Positions 27,529 to 38,188 of a stretch of DNA of 64,000 nucleotides are shown in pieces. Source of the stretch: Obelidium mucronatum (lineage: Eukaryota > Chytridiomycota > Chytridiomycetes > Chytridiales > Chytriomycetaceae); the NCBI GenBank assembly GCA_025765595.1, contig JAIVFH010000014.1, positions 248,001-312,000 on the forward strand, in the 5' to 3' direction. The translations under genes and the position numbers were made by a program. The notes below the pieces were generated by a model, which had not been told where the DNA came from, made no database searches, and worked only from the letters and a program-made list of their open reading frames with translations. Each line of letters begins with the position of its first letter. Position 1 is the first letter of the stretch.

Positions 27529-27985
27529 CTTCTTGTCACTTTGCCCCCCTTTTCCTCTTCTGTTGACATACGGACGCTGTTTTGTGGAAGACTGTACTTT
27601 GTCTCTATTGCCTGTCCACCCACAAAAGCCCCTTTGCATCGAGTCGACAAACCGCGGTTCGGCATCTTCTCTCTTCGCCTCTTGACGAAGCGATTCGTTG
27701 ATTCGATGGCTGTTGAACAGATGATGTTAAACTGTACAAATCGATGAGTTGCATTTGGGTGCCAAAGAATGGTCCAAGAGCAAATTGAGCCTCCAAATGA
27801 CCGGATTCGCGTGAGGTTGCGCAAATGCCATCCGGACAGATACGGGCAGTTACATTCGTTTGTCTTTCTCTTAATATAAATAAGAGTAAATAAGTGAATA
27901 AATAGTTTCTGAATAATAATGGTACCGAAAGGCTTGTGCACATTTCAATCAATTTCCGAAATTTGATTTTATTATTATTATTGCC

Positions 27986-30802
27986 ATGTCGCTGCCGCGC
28001 ACAAACAGCAGCCGCCTCTCGAATCGGTTCCAGGTGTCGCCGTTCCGCAATGCCGAACTCCGCGAAGGCCACCGCGAGTCGCAGGTGGTGCTTCCGTTCG
28101 AGGCGGGCAGCGCGGACCCTGGCGCGGCTTGGGGCCTCGCGGCCGACAACAGCGGCGCCGTGTTTGCGTGCGCCGGCGCAGCGCTGCTGGCGAGCGACGG
28201 GCGCGCGACGGCGGTCGGCGCGGCGGCGAGCGCAAACACGCTCGTGGCGCTGCAGCACCAGACGCGCACGGGCGTCGCGCTCGGCTGCGCAGACGGCGCC
28301 GTGCGCGTGTTTTCGGGCGGCGCTGGCGCGGACGGCGCGCTGGCGCTGGCGGCGGCCGCGCGCCTGGCCGCCGCGACCGTCGCCGTGTCTGCGCTCGCCG
28401 CTGCGCCGACGGCGTTCCTCGTCGCCGCGTCGACGGCCGAGCGCGTGTCGCTGGTCGATGTCGCCGCCGCGCGCGTCGTGTCCGCCTTCAGCAACGGCTC
28501 GTCGTTTGCCCAAAGCATCGCCTTCTCCATGTGCGGCTCGCTGGTGGCGACCACCGCGCGCGATAATGTCGTGCGTCTGTTTGACGCGGTGCGTTTGGCG
28601 TTGCTTTCTCGGTTTTGCTTTCTCGGTCTTGTGTGCTAAAAATGTTGGCCATTCACAGAGATCGAGCACAATGCCGGTCGCTTCGTCAGCTCAAGTGCAC
28701 ACGGGTGTGAAGCCTTCAAAAGTTCTGTGGCTGGGAGGAAACTCCTTGCAACATATGCTGCTGACTACTGGCTTTTCAAAAACCAGAGATCGTGAGTGTG
28801 GACTGTGGGACTCTCGAAGCATGCGCGAACCTGTCTTGATGCACAAGGTGGATTCTTCCACTGGTTCATTGATTCCTCTCTACGATGCCGATTCAAGTCT
28901 GTTATTCCTTACTGGAAAGGGAGATACTTCAATTCGCACTTTTGAAATCTCGTCTTCAACTTTGATGCAGACTCCAACTACTTTTGTTGCTTCTCGTCCA
29001 ATCAATAATGCTGTTTTGATGAAGAAGGTTACTTTGAATGTGATGGATTGCGAAATTGCTAGAATTATGGCTTTGAGTACTGGTGGTTCTTTTGGTGAAT
29101 CTGTTTTGACTCCAATCTCTGTGTCTGTTGCGAGAAAGTCGAAACTTGAGTTTCAATCTGGTTCGTCTTCCACTCCGCCGAAGGCGGTGTATTTTTTTTC
29201 TTTTTTGTTTTGTTTCTTCTTTTTTATTTTTTATTTTTTATTTTTTATTTTTTATTTTTTATTTTTTATTTTTTATTTTTTATTTAATTTTTTAATATTA
29301 ACAATACAACACCAGACTTGTTCCCAGATACAATTGAAGAATGTACCACCATTTCGGGTATTCAATGGATGCAAGGCGAAAACGCTCCACACGTCAAAGT
29401 CTCTCTGGATCCCAATTCACCAACTCGCCGAACAGTTCAAGAATTGAATCTTATTTCCAACATGGTTCCATTTCAAGAACCACCACCCGAAAGGCCCTCA
29501 ACACCTTCGGGGCGAGTAACTCCTGGCTTAACCAATGGTACGTCAAGTAATCGGAATTCAATTGGGGCTAGTGCCCTTAGCACAAGCTATCTTGCGTCGT
29601 CAGCTGTCGCATCTACTCCTCCTGCATCCGTAGTGACAACTCCAATCAAGGACAAGGACACTGTCACTCGATCTGCTCCTCGAGGATCAACCCCACCAGC
29701 CATTCGACCTAAAAGTATCAATCTGGCCAATGTAGTTCCTGTAGCAGGTGTCCCTGATGATCTGCCAGTTGTAGGACAGTCTTCTTCAAAGCAAATGCAA
29801 GGCGAGTCACAAGTAACGACTGCTGCTTTGGAAGCCACAATCTCGCATCTTTTGGACACCAAACTAGCGACATTAGTTTCCCATATTTCCCTTCTTCAAT
29901 CCCCTTCTCCACCCGTGACTCCTCCCGAGACGGTTGCGTCGGACGCAATTGCCATGAAAAATGAAAAGCTGGACCAGCTGTTTGTGAAATTGGATGTCCT
30001 GAGTTCAAGAATGGATAATTTTGAAAGCCAGCTTGGTGGCTTGAAGGAACACATGAGTATGACCCATCTTTTATTGAAGGACCAAGAAGAAGAAGCTCGA
30101 AAGCAAGTAGAAGCCAGCCAAGCGTTCCACAGGGAGCAATCCGTCGCCATCATTGCCTCTCAAACACAGTCGTCTGCCAATATCATTGCATCTCAGAAGG
30201 AGCAGCAACAATTTTCGGCCGCAATCCAAACAGAACTTGAAAACACCCGGGCAGCAATCACGTCGGTCGTGACTGAAAGACTGGACTCTCTGACTGAAAA
30301 CCTTGCGTCATTGAAGAGCGATTTATCCAGCCTCGAAAACACAACCAAGTCTGCAAACGAACTGCTGCAAACGGTGGATACCAAGGTGTCCCTCATTCCA
30401 GATACGTTGGAAGTGGGTCTTGCGAAGCAAACCACGTCGCTTGTTGGTGTCATGGACGATATCGTCAAGGAACAAACGGAGGCCATGTATGCCGCGACGT
30501 CACCTGACGGGCTTAACGGCAAGAGTGCCGCCGCTGGTGGTGAAAACAAGAGAAACAGTTATCGTCTGCCGACTGTTCCAAACATGGGAATATTGAATCA
30601 GGTCAACAAGATTAAAGATTTGGCTTTGAATGGAAGACCAGGAAGCAGTCTTGGAACTGGGGGAGTCGTTGCGTCATCTGGTGGGATAGGTGAAGGCGAT
30701 GTACTGTCTTCGAGTCCCGAACCAAATGTTGTGCTGGGTGAGAATGGTGGTAGTGGTGGTGGTAGTGCTAGTGTTGAAGGTGGAGAGCCACATGAAGCGT
30801 AA
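27986..30802 (+). CDS. Coronin, actin-binding WD-repeat protein
   Basis: Three exons (27,986-28,588; 28,659-29,160; 29,316-30,802) give 863 residues. The N-terminus SSRLSNRFQVSPFRNAELRE fits coronin entry strands; WD repeats follow, with TGVKPSKVLWLGG and ECGLWDSRSMREPV typical of blades 4-5, and DLFPDTIEECTTISGIQWM matching the conserved 'DLYPDT...W..G' after the propeller. Then a Pro/Ser-rich linker and a long coiled coil (about residues 540-760) for oligomerisation. Coronins organise branched actin with Arp2/3 and cofilin. Exon 1 is extremely GC/Ala-rich and its repeats are divergent (missing several canonical Trp), unlike exons 2-3. The second intron (29,161-29,315) carries a TTTTTAT-type tandem array. 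Confidence 0.85.
29206..29290 (+). repeat. TTTTTAT tandem array in coronin intron
   Basis: About nine near-perfect 7-bp units of T6A within the second coronin intron, doubling its usual length. It could slip in copy number. Confidence 0.85.
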
Positions 30803-30941
30803 AGGAGGATGAGAGGGTGGGTGCCGTAGTCATCAGCGAAAGGAAAGAAAACGTAGAAGCAGGGAATGTAGAGTTGGGAGTGTTGTCAGAAGAAGACAGG
30901 CGATGAGGAAAGAAAAGAATAGAATAGCAAACACAGTTTTG

Positions 30942-32747
30942 ATGAGCGCCACTGAAATCACCGAGCTTGTCGCCGTCCTCAGGCGGCTCGCGCTCCAGCG
31001 CAGGAACGAGCAGCGGCGGCCGGACGCCGTCGCCGGACGGCTGCGGGCCGAAGCCGCGCGGTTCCGGACGTACCTCTCGCCGGAGCTGCAGGACGAGGCG
31101 CGCGACCAGCTGCCCGTGGCGGCGCTGCACGGCGCCGCCGAGACGCGCGGCGCCGAGCCTTTCGGCGTGCGGCTGATGCGCGCGCTGCTGGACTGGTTCA
31201 AGCACGAGTACATGGCGTGGGTCGACAACCTGCCGTGCGCCGCGTGCGCACACTCAGACACGGTCGCCCACGGGGACGCAGAGCCTACGCCAGACGAGCT
31301 GCGGGACGGTGAGTAGTGACTAGTGAGTCGAGTACCTGTAACATGACGTTGCCTTGCAGGGGCGAGTCGCGTTGAACTGTTTCTTTGTCCCTTGTGCTCC
31401 TCTGTTTCCCGCTTTCCCCGGTACAACAATCCTGCTCGGTTAATGCAGACTCGACGCGGTCGATGTGGCGAGTGGGCGAACCTCTTTACACTCTTTTCCA
31501 TTACAATGGGTTTTGAAACCCGCTATGTCATGGACTACACGGATCACGTCTGGTGTGAGTTTTGGTCGGATGATTGGAACAGGTGGGTCCATGTGGACCC
31601 AAGTGAAGGTGGTGGCTCCCTGGATCAACCCTTGATGTATGAAGTTGGCTGGAAGAAGCAATTGACCTATGTGTTTGCGATCGGAGAACACCAAGTCATT
31701 GATGTGTTTCGAAGATACACGCGGAATGTTGATGCCGTCTTGGGGAGAAGAAAACTCGCGCGTGAAACCCAGATTGAGATTTGGACTCGTGAAATCACAT
31801 ATTCTCTCCGTCAAACTATATCTCCTGCGCTTGCTGTCTCTCTACAAGCTCGCGATGCACAAGAATACTTGGAGCTGATGAATCCTCAGTCCCGAGCGCT
31901 GGGTGAATCTGAAAAACTTGGACGTCAATCAGGCAATTTGGAGTGGCGGCTTGCAAGAGGAGAAACTGACGTTGCTGGAAGTAGTAATCCCGCAACTATA
32001 GCTCCAACTGTGAATGAATCTCAAAAGATTCTATCCATGAGCAGCACTGCTGCTTTCCAGTTCCTTGGATCAGCTACCACCATCCCGTCAACATCTCCTC
32101 CATCAACACAAGTTATTCAATTAACTCCTGCACGAACGGACCAAGTCGGTGCAGTCTGGGCCAAAATACCAGCTAGTGCTGTCACAAAAGCATCCTCCAA
32201 CACACAAGGCCAGCTAATTATCGACTTTACCTTCCGTGCCGGAAACCCCAATGAAGAAGGAGCTGATGGCCTAGCCCTTGTTTTTCAAAGTGCAGGGCCA
32301 AGAGCTCTCGGCAACGGTGGCAGTGGAATGGGATATGCAGGAATTCCCCACAGTGTTGCAATTGAATTCGACATGTACGCGTCACGCGATTCTTGCAATG
32401 ATCCCGACGGAAATCACGTTAGCATTCAAACCTGTGGATCCCAGCCCAACAGCGCCCATCATCGACACAGTCGAGGTTGTAGCAGTCGCGTACCGAGCTT
32501 GGCTGAGGGGAAGCTTTTGGCTGTGAGAGTTGTTTGGAATTTGGCTGAAAACAACCTTGATGTTTTCATGAATGATGATGTTTCTGGGGGGCAAGTCTTT
32601 GAATTGGTTGTACGTGGAAATGTTGAGTTGGCTAATGTGTTGAAGGGGGGTGGTACGTCTGATTGGTTTGTTGGATTTACGGCTGCTACTGGAGGGTTAA
32701 GTCAAGTTCATCAACTGATTTCATTTAATATGTACTTGACAGAGTAA
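30942..32747 (+). CDS. png1: Peptide:N-glycanase (PNG1) with C-terminal L-type lectin-like domain
   Basis: Two exons (30,942-31,308 and 31,360-32,747) give 584 residues. The transglutaminase-like core has all catalytic elements: Cys in TRRGRCGEWANLF, His in DYTDHVWCEFWSDDW and Asp in RWVHVDPSEGG. Paired cysteines CAAC and CPLC form the expected zinc site. PNG1 strips N-glycans from misfolded glycoproteins exported from the ER. After residue ~350 a ~220-residue beta-rich domain follows: LIIDFTFRAG, GADGLALVFQ, YAGIPHSVAIEFDMY and GLSQVHQLISFNM, the layout of legume/L-type lectins (GDGLAFVL...IGIEFDTY). Animal PNGases have a different (PAW) C-terminal sugar-binding domain, so this fusion is notable. 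An in-frame ATG at 30,903 would add 13 residues. Confidence 0.88.
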
Positions 32748-32771
32748 AGTAAAAAGATTATATATACAGCA

Positions 32772-32772
<1 letters not shown>

Positions 32773-32822
<50 letters not shown>

Positions 32823-32837
32823 ACACACACACACACA
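32773..32837. repeat. (AC)n microsatellite
   Basis: About 32 AC dinucleotides with one AT interruption near 32,818, lying between two convergent genes. Downstream is a short AATC run. Confidence 0.97.
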
Positions 32838-32846
32838 ATCAATCAA

Positions 32847-35468
32847 TCAAATCCAAACTTTCTTGCTGACGAACGAAGGAACTGGCGCCACATCTATTGC
32901 TGGAGGGGCTTGCCCCCATTCATCTTCCTCCAACTCCACAGCTGCAACAGTAAAAGTGGGCAAAATTGTCTTGGTCTCCCAAGCTGTTCCTGGCACAAGT
33001 TCTTGCACGACAATTTCACGCCTGCCGTCGTCTTCATCGTCATCATTTATCGCCATCAACTCACGTTCCATTTCCAAAAACAAAGTAGAAGTTGCATCAG
33101 CAGCAGCAGCAGCAGCATCAGCACTGACTTCATCAAACCCGATTTCCAAATCGGTTTTCTTTAAACGGTGTGGCTTTGGCTGCTTCTTCACCCCACAAGA
33201 AACCTCCAAATCATCCTCATTGTCGAACGCATAGTCTGCAGAGTACATGTTTTCATGAATCTCCATTGCTGGTTCTTCATTGTCGTCATCGACCTCGTCA
33301 TCATACAGTTCTTCCTCCTCAAACAAGACTGTTTCGGGCTGCTCGTCGTCATCACAGGTCATCATGCCCCACTCAATAACAGCCTTGTCTTTTTCTTGCA
33401 ACAAAGAATTGTTCACGTCCAGAGATTTTTTCATTGAGTGGATTCTGTTGATTGGATTGTTTTTGGACTCGGTTGGTGTGGTTTCGTCCCCGTCATTCGT
33501 TATTTTCATCATAGATACAGAGTCCGAGAGTGTATCAACGAACAGTGGTTGTTGTGCTGGTGATGATGATGATGATGATATTGAAGGAGCGGGTGGCAAT
33601 AAGTCGGGGCGTTTCAAGATTGTGAAATTGGCATTCTCTGTTGGCCACTGTTTTGTGATTTTTGAAGTTTCTTTTGGGTATTTGTTTTTACTTTTGTGTT
33701 TTGCACTCTGATTTGCTGAAGAAGAGGAGAAAGAGGAGGACGAGATTGTTGAGGAATTTTCGGAAACTGAAGAAGTTGAATACGAGAATGCTGTCGATGG
33801 GGCCGCTGAACTCCAAGATGTAACTGAATCAGATCCAGATGATCGTGCTGCTGTTTTGTTTGTCTTTTGTTTCCTCGTCATTCCTGATTCTCTTTTCTTT
33901 GGATGGATGATGGATTCAAGAATCTTGGTGCTTGCTGCTTTGGTGTGTCCACCAGCATCTACTCCTTGTGATATTTCGCTTGAAGAGGACCATTGCTCAT
34001 AATGTGCTGATTCTCCCCCACTTGCTCCTCGTTTCTTGAAAGGCGGATTCGCTGTGGGGACATCAACGCTGGCGGTATTTGCGCTACTCCATTCATCATC
34101 GGGAATCATAACTGCTGGAGCAGTAACAGAAATTTGACCACGGTGAAGCGGCGTCTGAGCCACACGGCCGCCGCCATCCGCAACGTCGTTCTCGGGCATC
34201 AGTTTGTCTTTTGCAGCTTTTGCGTATGAAGTCAACGATTTCTTGCGACTGTTGCTGTTGTTGTTGTTGTTGTTGTTGTTGTTTTTGGACTGTTTCGAGG
34301 ATGATGAAGAAGGAAGAGATGGGAAACCGGTTTGGGTGCTCAATGGATTCAAGTTTTGGTACATGGGAGTGTTTGAAGGCGTCAAAGTTAGAGCCACTTT
34401 GTCGCATTCGGCAAGTTTCTTGTTGGCAAGTGCCAAAACATCAAAATATGAGTTTTGCGGCCAAGGATTATTGCTGCTGATTGTATCTTTGCTGGTATTC
34501 TGAATCTGTGAGGTAGTAGTCGTAGTGTCAATAGAAGTTTGGTTCATCAACATGGTGGCTGAGTTTAATGAGGCAGAATTCGGAGTGTAGTTGTTGGCTG
34601 CTTCTTGGAAGCACGTTTCGCGACCAGTTCCACATTCTAAACAGTCGATTCGGAATCGAAAGTTGATGAATTCGCATTTCAAGCAAGCCCAGTCACCTGG
34701 CTTGATATTCTTGGCTTCTGTTGTCTTTTTCTGGGTGATGACCATGTTGGAGCTTGCAGGCGCGTTTGCTTCAATGCGTTTTGCTGCAATCATTTCAGTG
34801 ATTTCCAAGGCATTGTATACACAGCTGTCAGATTCCGGTGAGTGTCGCCCACGCGTTTGAACTTGATTCAGGGTAGTTGATCTGATTGGCAGTGATAATT
34901 TCCAAAAAAAAAACATGAATATTCTGGATACGTATATACTTTGTGTTTCTGGAATGATTTTGTATGTATACCTCTCGATCATGTCATGAATGGAAACTTC
35001 AAGAGGACGTGGTTGACGCTTTGATCGACCGTGGGAACTGGCTACAGAAGCAGCGGCGGGAACATTAGCCCCGACAATGGTATCCAATGTTTTGATGATT
35101 GCTTTTTGCTTTCGAATATGTTTGTTTTTCTTGCGACGCTCTTGCCTGGCAACGACGCGTGCGATCTCAGGGTCAACTTCAGGCTCAACAGACTCAAGAC
35201 CAGAGGCGTGGGATACGGGCTTCTTGCTGGTGTCTTCTTTGGCGTTCTTGCTGCTGGGAATACTCTTTTGGGAGGCGGATGAGGAAGAATGCGGCACTGC
35301 GGGACGCGACACGGCCTTGGGTTGAAGGGAGACAGCAGCGGGATCGGCCAGGGCAGCCAGCAGCTCGTCGTCGGAGTCTGAGCGGTAGCCGGCGTCGGCG
35401 GCGTAGTGTTCGGCGGCCACGGCGGCGGGCTCGGCCCACGCGGCGGCAGCGGGAGTGTGCGACTGCAT
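32847..35468 (-). CDS. RanBP2-type zinc-finger protein, mostly disordered
   Basis: Two exons (34,972-35,468 and 32,847-34,881) give 843 residues. One recognisable fold: the RanBP2-type zinc finger GDWACLKCEFINFRFRIDCL followed by ECG (four Cys with the W...N...R core), about residues 260-290, which in other proteins binds single-stranded RNA or ubiquitin. Before it, RRKKNKHIRKQKAIIKTLD is a basic helix and HDMIERSTTLNQVQTRG spans the splice. The rest is Ser/Asn-rich with an Asn run (CAA/CAG-AAC repeats) and an acidic C-terminus. An RNA-related role is plausible but not shown. The start ATG faces the next gene's ATG with only 37 bp between. Confidence 0.78.
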   Translation of the reverse strand: MQSHTPAAAAWAEPAAVAAEHYAADAGYRSDSDDELLAALADPAAVSLQPKAVSRPAVPHSSSSASQKSIPSSKNAKEDTSKKPVSHASGLESVEPEVDPEIARVVARQERRKKNKHIRKQKAIIKTLDTIVGANVPAAASVASSHGRSKRQPRPLEVSIHDMIERYTYKIIPETQSIYVSRIFMFFFWKLSLPIRSTTLNQVQTRGRHSPESDSCVYNALEITEMIAAKRIEANAPASSNMVITQKKTTEAKNIKPGDWACLKCEFINFRFRIDCLECGTGRETCFQEAANNYTPNSASLNSATMLMNQTSIDTTTTTSQIQNTSKDTISSNNPWPQNSYFDVLALANKKLAECDKVALTLTPSNTPMYQNLNPLSTQTGFPSLPSSSSSKQSKNNNNNNNNNSNSRKKSLTSYAKAAKDKLMPENDVADGGGRVAQTPLHRGQISVTAPAVMIPDDEWSSANTASVDVPTANPPFKKRGASGGESAHYEQWSSSSEISQGVDAGGHTKAASTKILESIIHPKKRESGMTRKQKTNKTAARSSGSDSVTSWSSAAPSTAFSYSTSSVSENSSTISSSSFSSSSANQSAKHKSKNKYPKETSKITKQWPTENANFTILKRPDLLPPAPSISSSSSSPAQQPLFVDTLSDSVSMMKITNDGDETTPTESKNNPINRIHSMKKSLDVNNSLLQEKDKAVIEWGMMTCDDDEQPETVLFEEEELYDDEVDDDNEEPAMEIHENMYSADYAFDNEDDLEVSCGVKKQPKPHRLKKTDLEIGFDEVSADAAAAAADATSTLFLEMERELMAINDDDEDDGRREIVVQELVPGTAWETKTILPTFTVAAVELEEDEWGQAPPAIDVAPVPSFVSKKVWI

Positions 35469-35505
35469 TGAATTGATTGAGGAGGAAAAATAAAGCAACG
35501 TAAAG
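35469..35505. promoter_or_regulatory. 37-bp divergent start region
   Basis: Start codons of two head-to-head genes are 37 bp apart; the sequence is A-rich with ATTGA repeats and no TATA box. Promoters and 5' UTRs must overlap or extend into the opposite gene's coding exon, which is very GC-rich on both sides. Confidence 0.65.
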
Positions 35506-37400
35506 ATGGACCCCCTCGCGCCCGAAATCGACTACGACCCAAAGGTCCACGCCCACACGCAGCACGCGCGCCCCGAGCCGCGCCGCCGCCGCCCGCCGCC
35601 GCCGCCGCCGCCGCGCGTCGCCGCGCTGTCCGTCGACGCCGCGTGGACGGCGCACACGTCGCCGTCCGGGGCCGTGTACTACTACAACTCCGTGTCGAAG
35701 GAGAGCTCGTGGACGCAGCCAGCGGCGCTTGCGGCGGCGGCGGCGGCCACACCGGCGCCAACGGCGCCAACAACGGCGCCAACAACGACTCCCGAAGCAA
35801 ATGCAGACCCGGACAAGGAACGCGCAATTGCCATGTAAGACCACTGCCTGGACGTACTTGGTCTCATGCCCATGCTTTCACTCGCCCGCTAGGAAAAAGC
35901 TTCCAAACTCGGACTGGGCAATCGTACTCACCTCAAAAGACAATGAATACTTTCTCAACTTTAAATCGAAGCAAGTGGTTTGGGACATGCCGGATGAAAT
36001 TGGAGAACTTGTGGGCCAGATTATGGCTGGAGGCGTACAAGACGAAGACGAAAACATGCAAGAAGCAGAAGCGAATCAGCAAGAAGATGATGAGGTACCA
36101 GAAAATCGTCTGGAAGAGAAGCAACAACAGCAACAAAAAGAGAAGGATGCTTTTGATGAGCTGGCGGATGACAAGGAAGTTGTGCGTGTTTATGATTCTT
36201 CATCTGGAATGGAAGAACAAATGGCTCTCTTTATTCGTCAACGCGAACTCGAAGAAAAGCAAATCAAAGAAGATATTCACAAGAAACGGAAAATTGGGGC
36301 TTCTATTCAAGATGGATCCACCCCTAATGATGACAGCAGCACCTCCAAAAAACTGAAACAAACCGAAACCGAAGCACCTCTCACAAACGGAGAAAAACAA
36401 TCCATGTTCATGGTACCAAAGTTTTGGCTTTGAAACATGGGGCTCTAATTTTTCTTCTTCTTCTTTTTCTGTGCAGGACATGCTTCGAGAGGCTGATATA
36501 AGTCCTTTTTCAACTTGGGAAAAAGAGCTAGTCGCTTTCACAAATGATCCTCGCTTTATCCAAATCCCTTTGCCGAAAATACGCAAAAACTATTTTCAAA
36601 TTTATTGCAAGCAGCGTGCCGAAGAAATCGCAAAAGCTCGTTCTACCAAAGAGTCATTGACACCAAAAGAAGTTTTCCGTGAATTCTTGATGGAAATTCT
36701 CGGGACTGCAGATTGGCGGAAATTACAAAGTCTCAGTGCCTACGATGATTTTTCTCGAAAATGGAAGAAAGATTCTCGATTTACTATTGTAAATGATGAT
36801 CGCGATAGGAAAGCCCTCTTTAAAGACTTTGTTGCAAGGCTGAAAAGTGGAGAAGGGGAGAGGAAGAAGGCAGAGAAGAAGAAAATTGAGGACGGATTCT
36901 TTGACTTGTTGAGGAACGTGAAAGGCATTGGCACTGACTCGCGATGGAGAGAGGTAACGTTTTCGATGAATCACTTGATAATTCACTCACTGTTTCAACA
37001 GATTCAAAAACAGATTGAAAAAGACAAGCGTTATGAGGCGATAGCCACTCCTATTCAGAGAGAGGAGCTGTTCAGGCAGTTTTTGAAACAATTGGCTTTG
37101 AACAATGCATCTAGTGAGGCTGAACGGAAGGAATTGGAACGGAAGGCAAAGTAAGACTCTCTCCTAAAACTTTTCAAAAGTTGACTTTCTCTTTTTTTTA
37201 AAAAAACAAAACCTCCTTTTCAAACGTGTTCTAGAGAAGAAGCCAGTTTGAGGGAACGTGAAGAAGCTGTCAGGAAGCAGAAAGTCGATCTTACACTTGA
37301 AGTTAAAAAGTCTCAGTACAAGCTACAAACGGGAGAATCAGTGAATCTATTCAAGAACCTTTTGATTGATCTTATCAAGTCGCATAAAGTAAGATAATGG

Positions 37401-37441
<41 letters not shown>

Positions 37442-38164
37442 AACTTTTGACTTTAACAGACAACTTGGCGAGAATCAGAAGCATATGTTACAAACGACCC
37501 ACGTTTTCAACAAATCCGTCTCCCCTCTCACGAACTCGATCATATCTTCACTGAACACACTTCAACTCTCTTTGACCGTCGACTGATGGCATTCCACGAG
37601 CTCATTAATGAACAAACCTTGATAACCACACCATTTGTTGACGTAATGGAAACGCTTCTTCTGGACCCGCGAACGACTCGTCTGGATTGCAGCAATGAGG
37701 AGTTGGGACGGCATTACAACAAGTATCAACTGGATCGGGAGCAAAAGGCACGCGCAGAGCTCGAAATTTGCTTGAAGGAGAACGTTTTTGTGCGTTTCCA
37801 TGTCAAGAGTGCTGTCGGAAATTCCCACGTCCAAGCTGTGGAGAAGGGGTTGAAGGAGGCTGCGGATGGAGACGAGTGGAGGTTTATTGGGTTGGATGAG
37901 ATCAAGGCTGTCTTGAAGGTAAGGAAAAAGCATTCAAAAAGTCAAAAAATTGGTTGCTTTGATTTTGTATTCATTGCTGTTTTTTTTTTTTTTTTTTTTT
38001 TTTAGGAGGACAAGCGATACAATGACTTTGACTGCTTTGCAGCAGAAAGGGAGCGCATCGTATTTACGTTTGTGAAGTCTTTAATTGAAGAGTTTCGAAA
38101 TGAAAAGGGTGGAGTTCGGGATTCTGTTGTGGCACGTAATGCAGGCGGTCTTGTCAGGAAATAA
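35506..38164 (+). CDS. TCERG1/Dre4-type WW-FF domain protein
   Basis: Seven exons (35,506-35,834; 35,893-36,412; 36,477-36,953; 37,002-37,150; 37,235-37,388; 37,460-37,918; 38,006-38,164) give 748 residues, all junctions in frame. Two WW domains: AAWTAHTSPSGAVYYYN..SSWTQP and SDWAIVLTSKDNEYFLNF..VVWDMP. A charged linker leads to five or six FF domains, e.g. FLMEILGTADWRKLQSLSAY and LIKSHKTTWRESEAYVTNDP, each with the F..L......W....DPRF pattern. Such proteins couple RNA polymerase II to splicing: WW binds proline motifs, FF binds phospho-CTD. The architecture separates it from Prp40 (which has shorter spacing). Introns 5 and 6 hold long poly-T runs, about 38 and 23 T. Confidence 0.87.
37402..37440 (+). 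repeat. Poly-T tract in intron
   Basis: Uninterrupted run of about 38 T in an intron of the WW-FF gene, well beyond a normal polypyrimidine tract. Confidence 0.9.
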
Positions 38165-38188
38165 AAAAGTTCCAAGTTTAAAACGGAG

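Noticed and set aside
27605..28669. Long Arg-rich minus-strand ORF opposite coronin exon 1
   Set aside because: Shadow of a GC-rich exon: high GC keeps all frames open. The plus strand has coronin homology and valid splice sites.
35042..35844. Pro/Arg-rich ORFs on both strands around 35 kb
   Set aside because: GC-rich shadows of the RanBP2-zinc-finger and WW-FF first exons; no homology and wrong strand for the splice sites.
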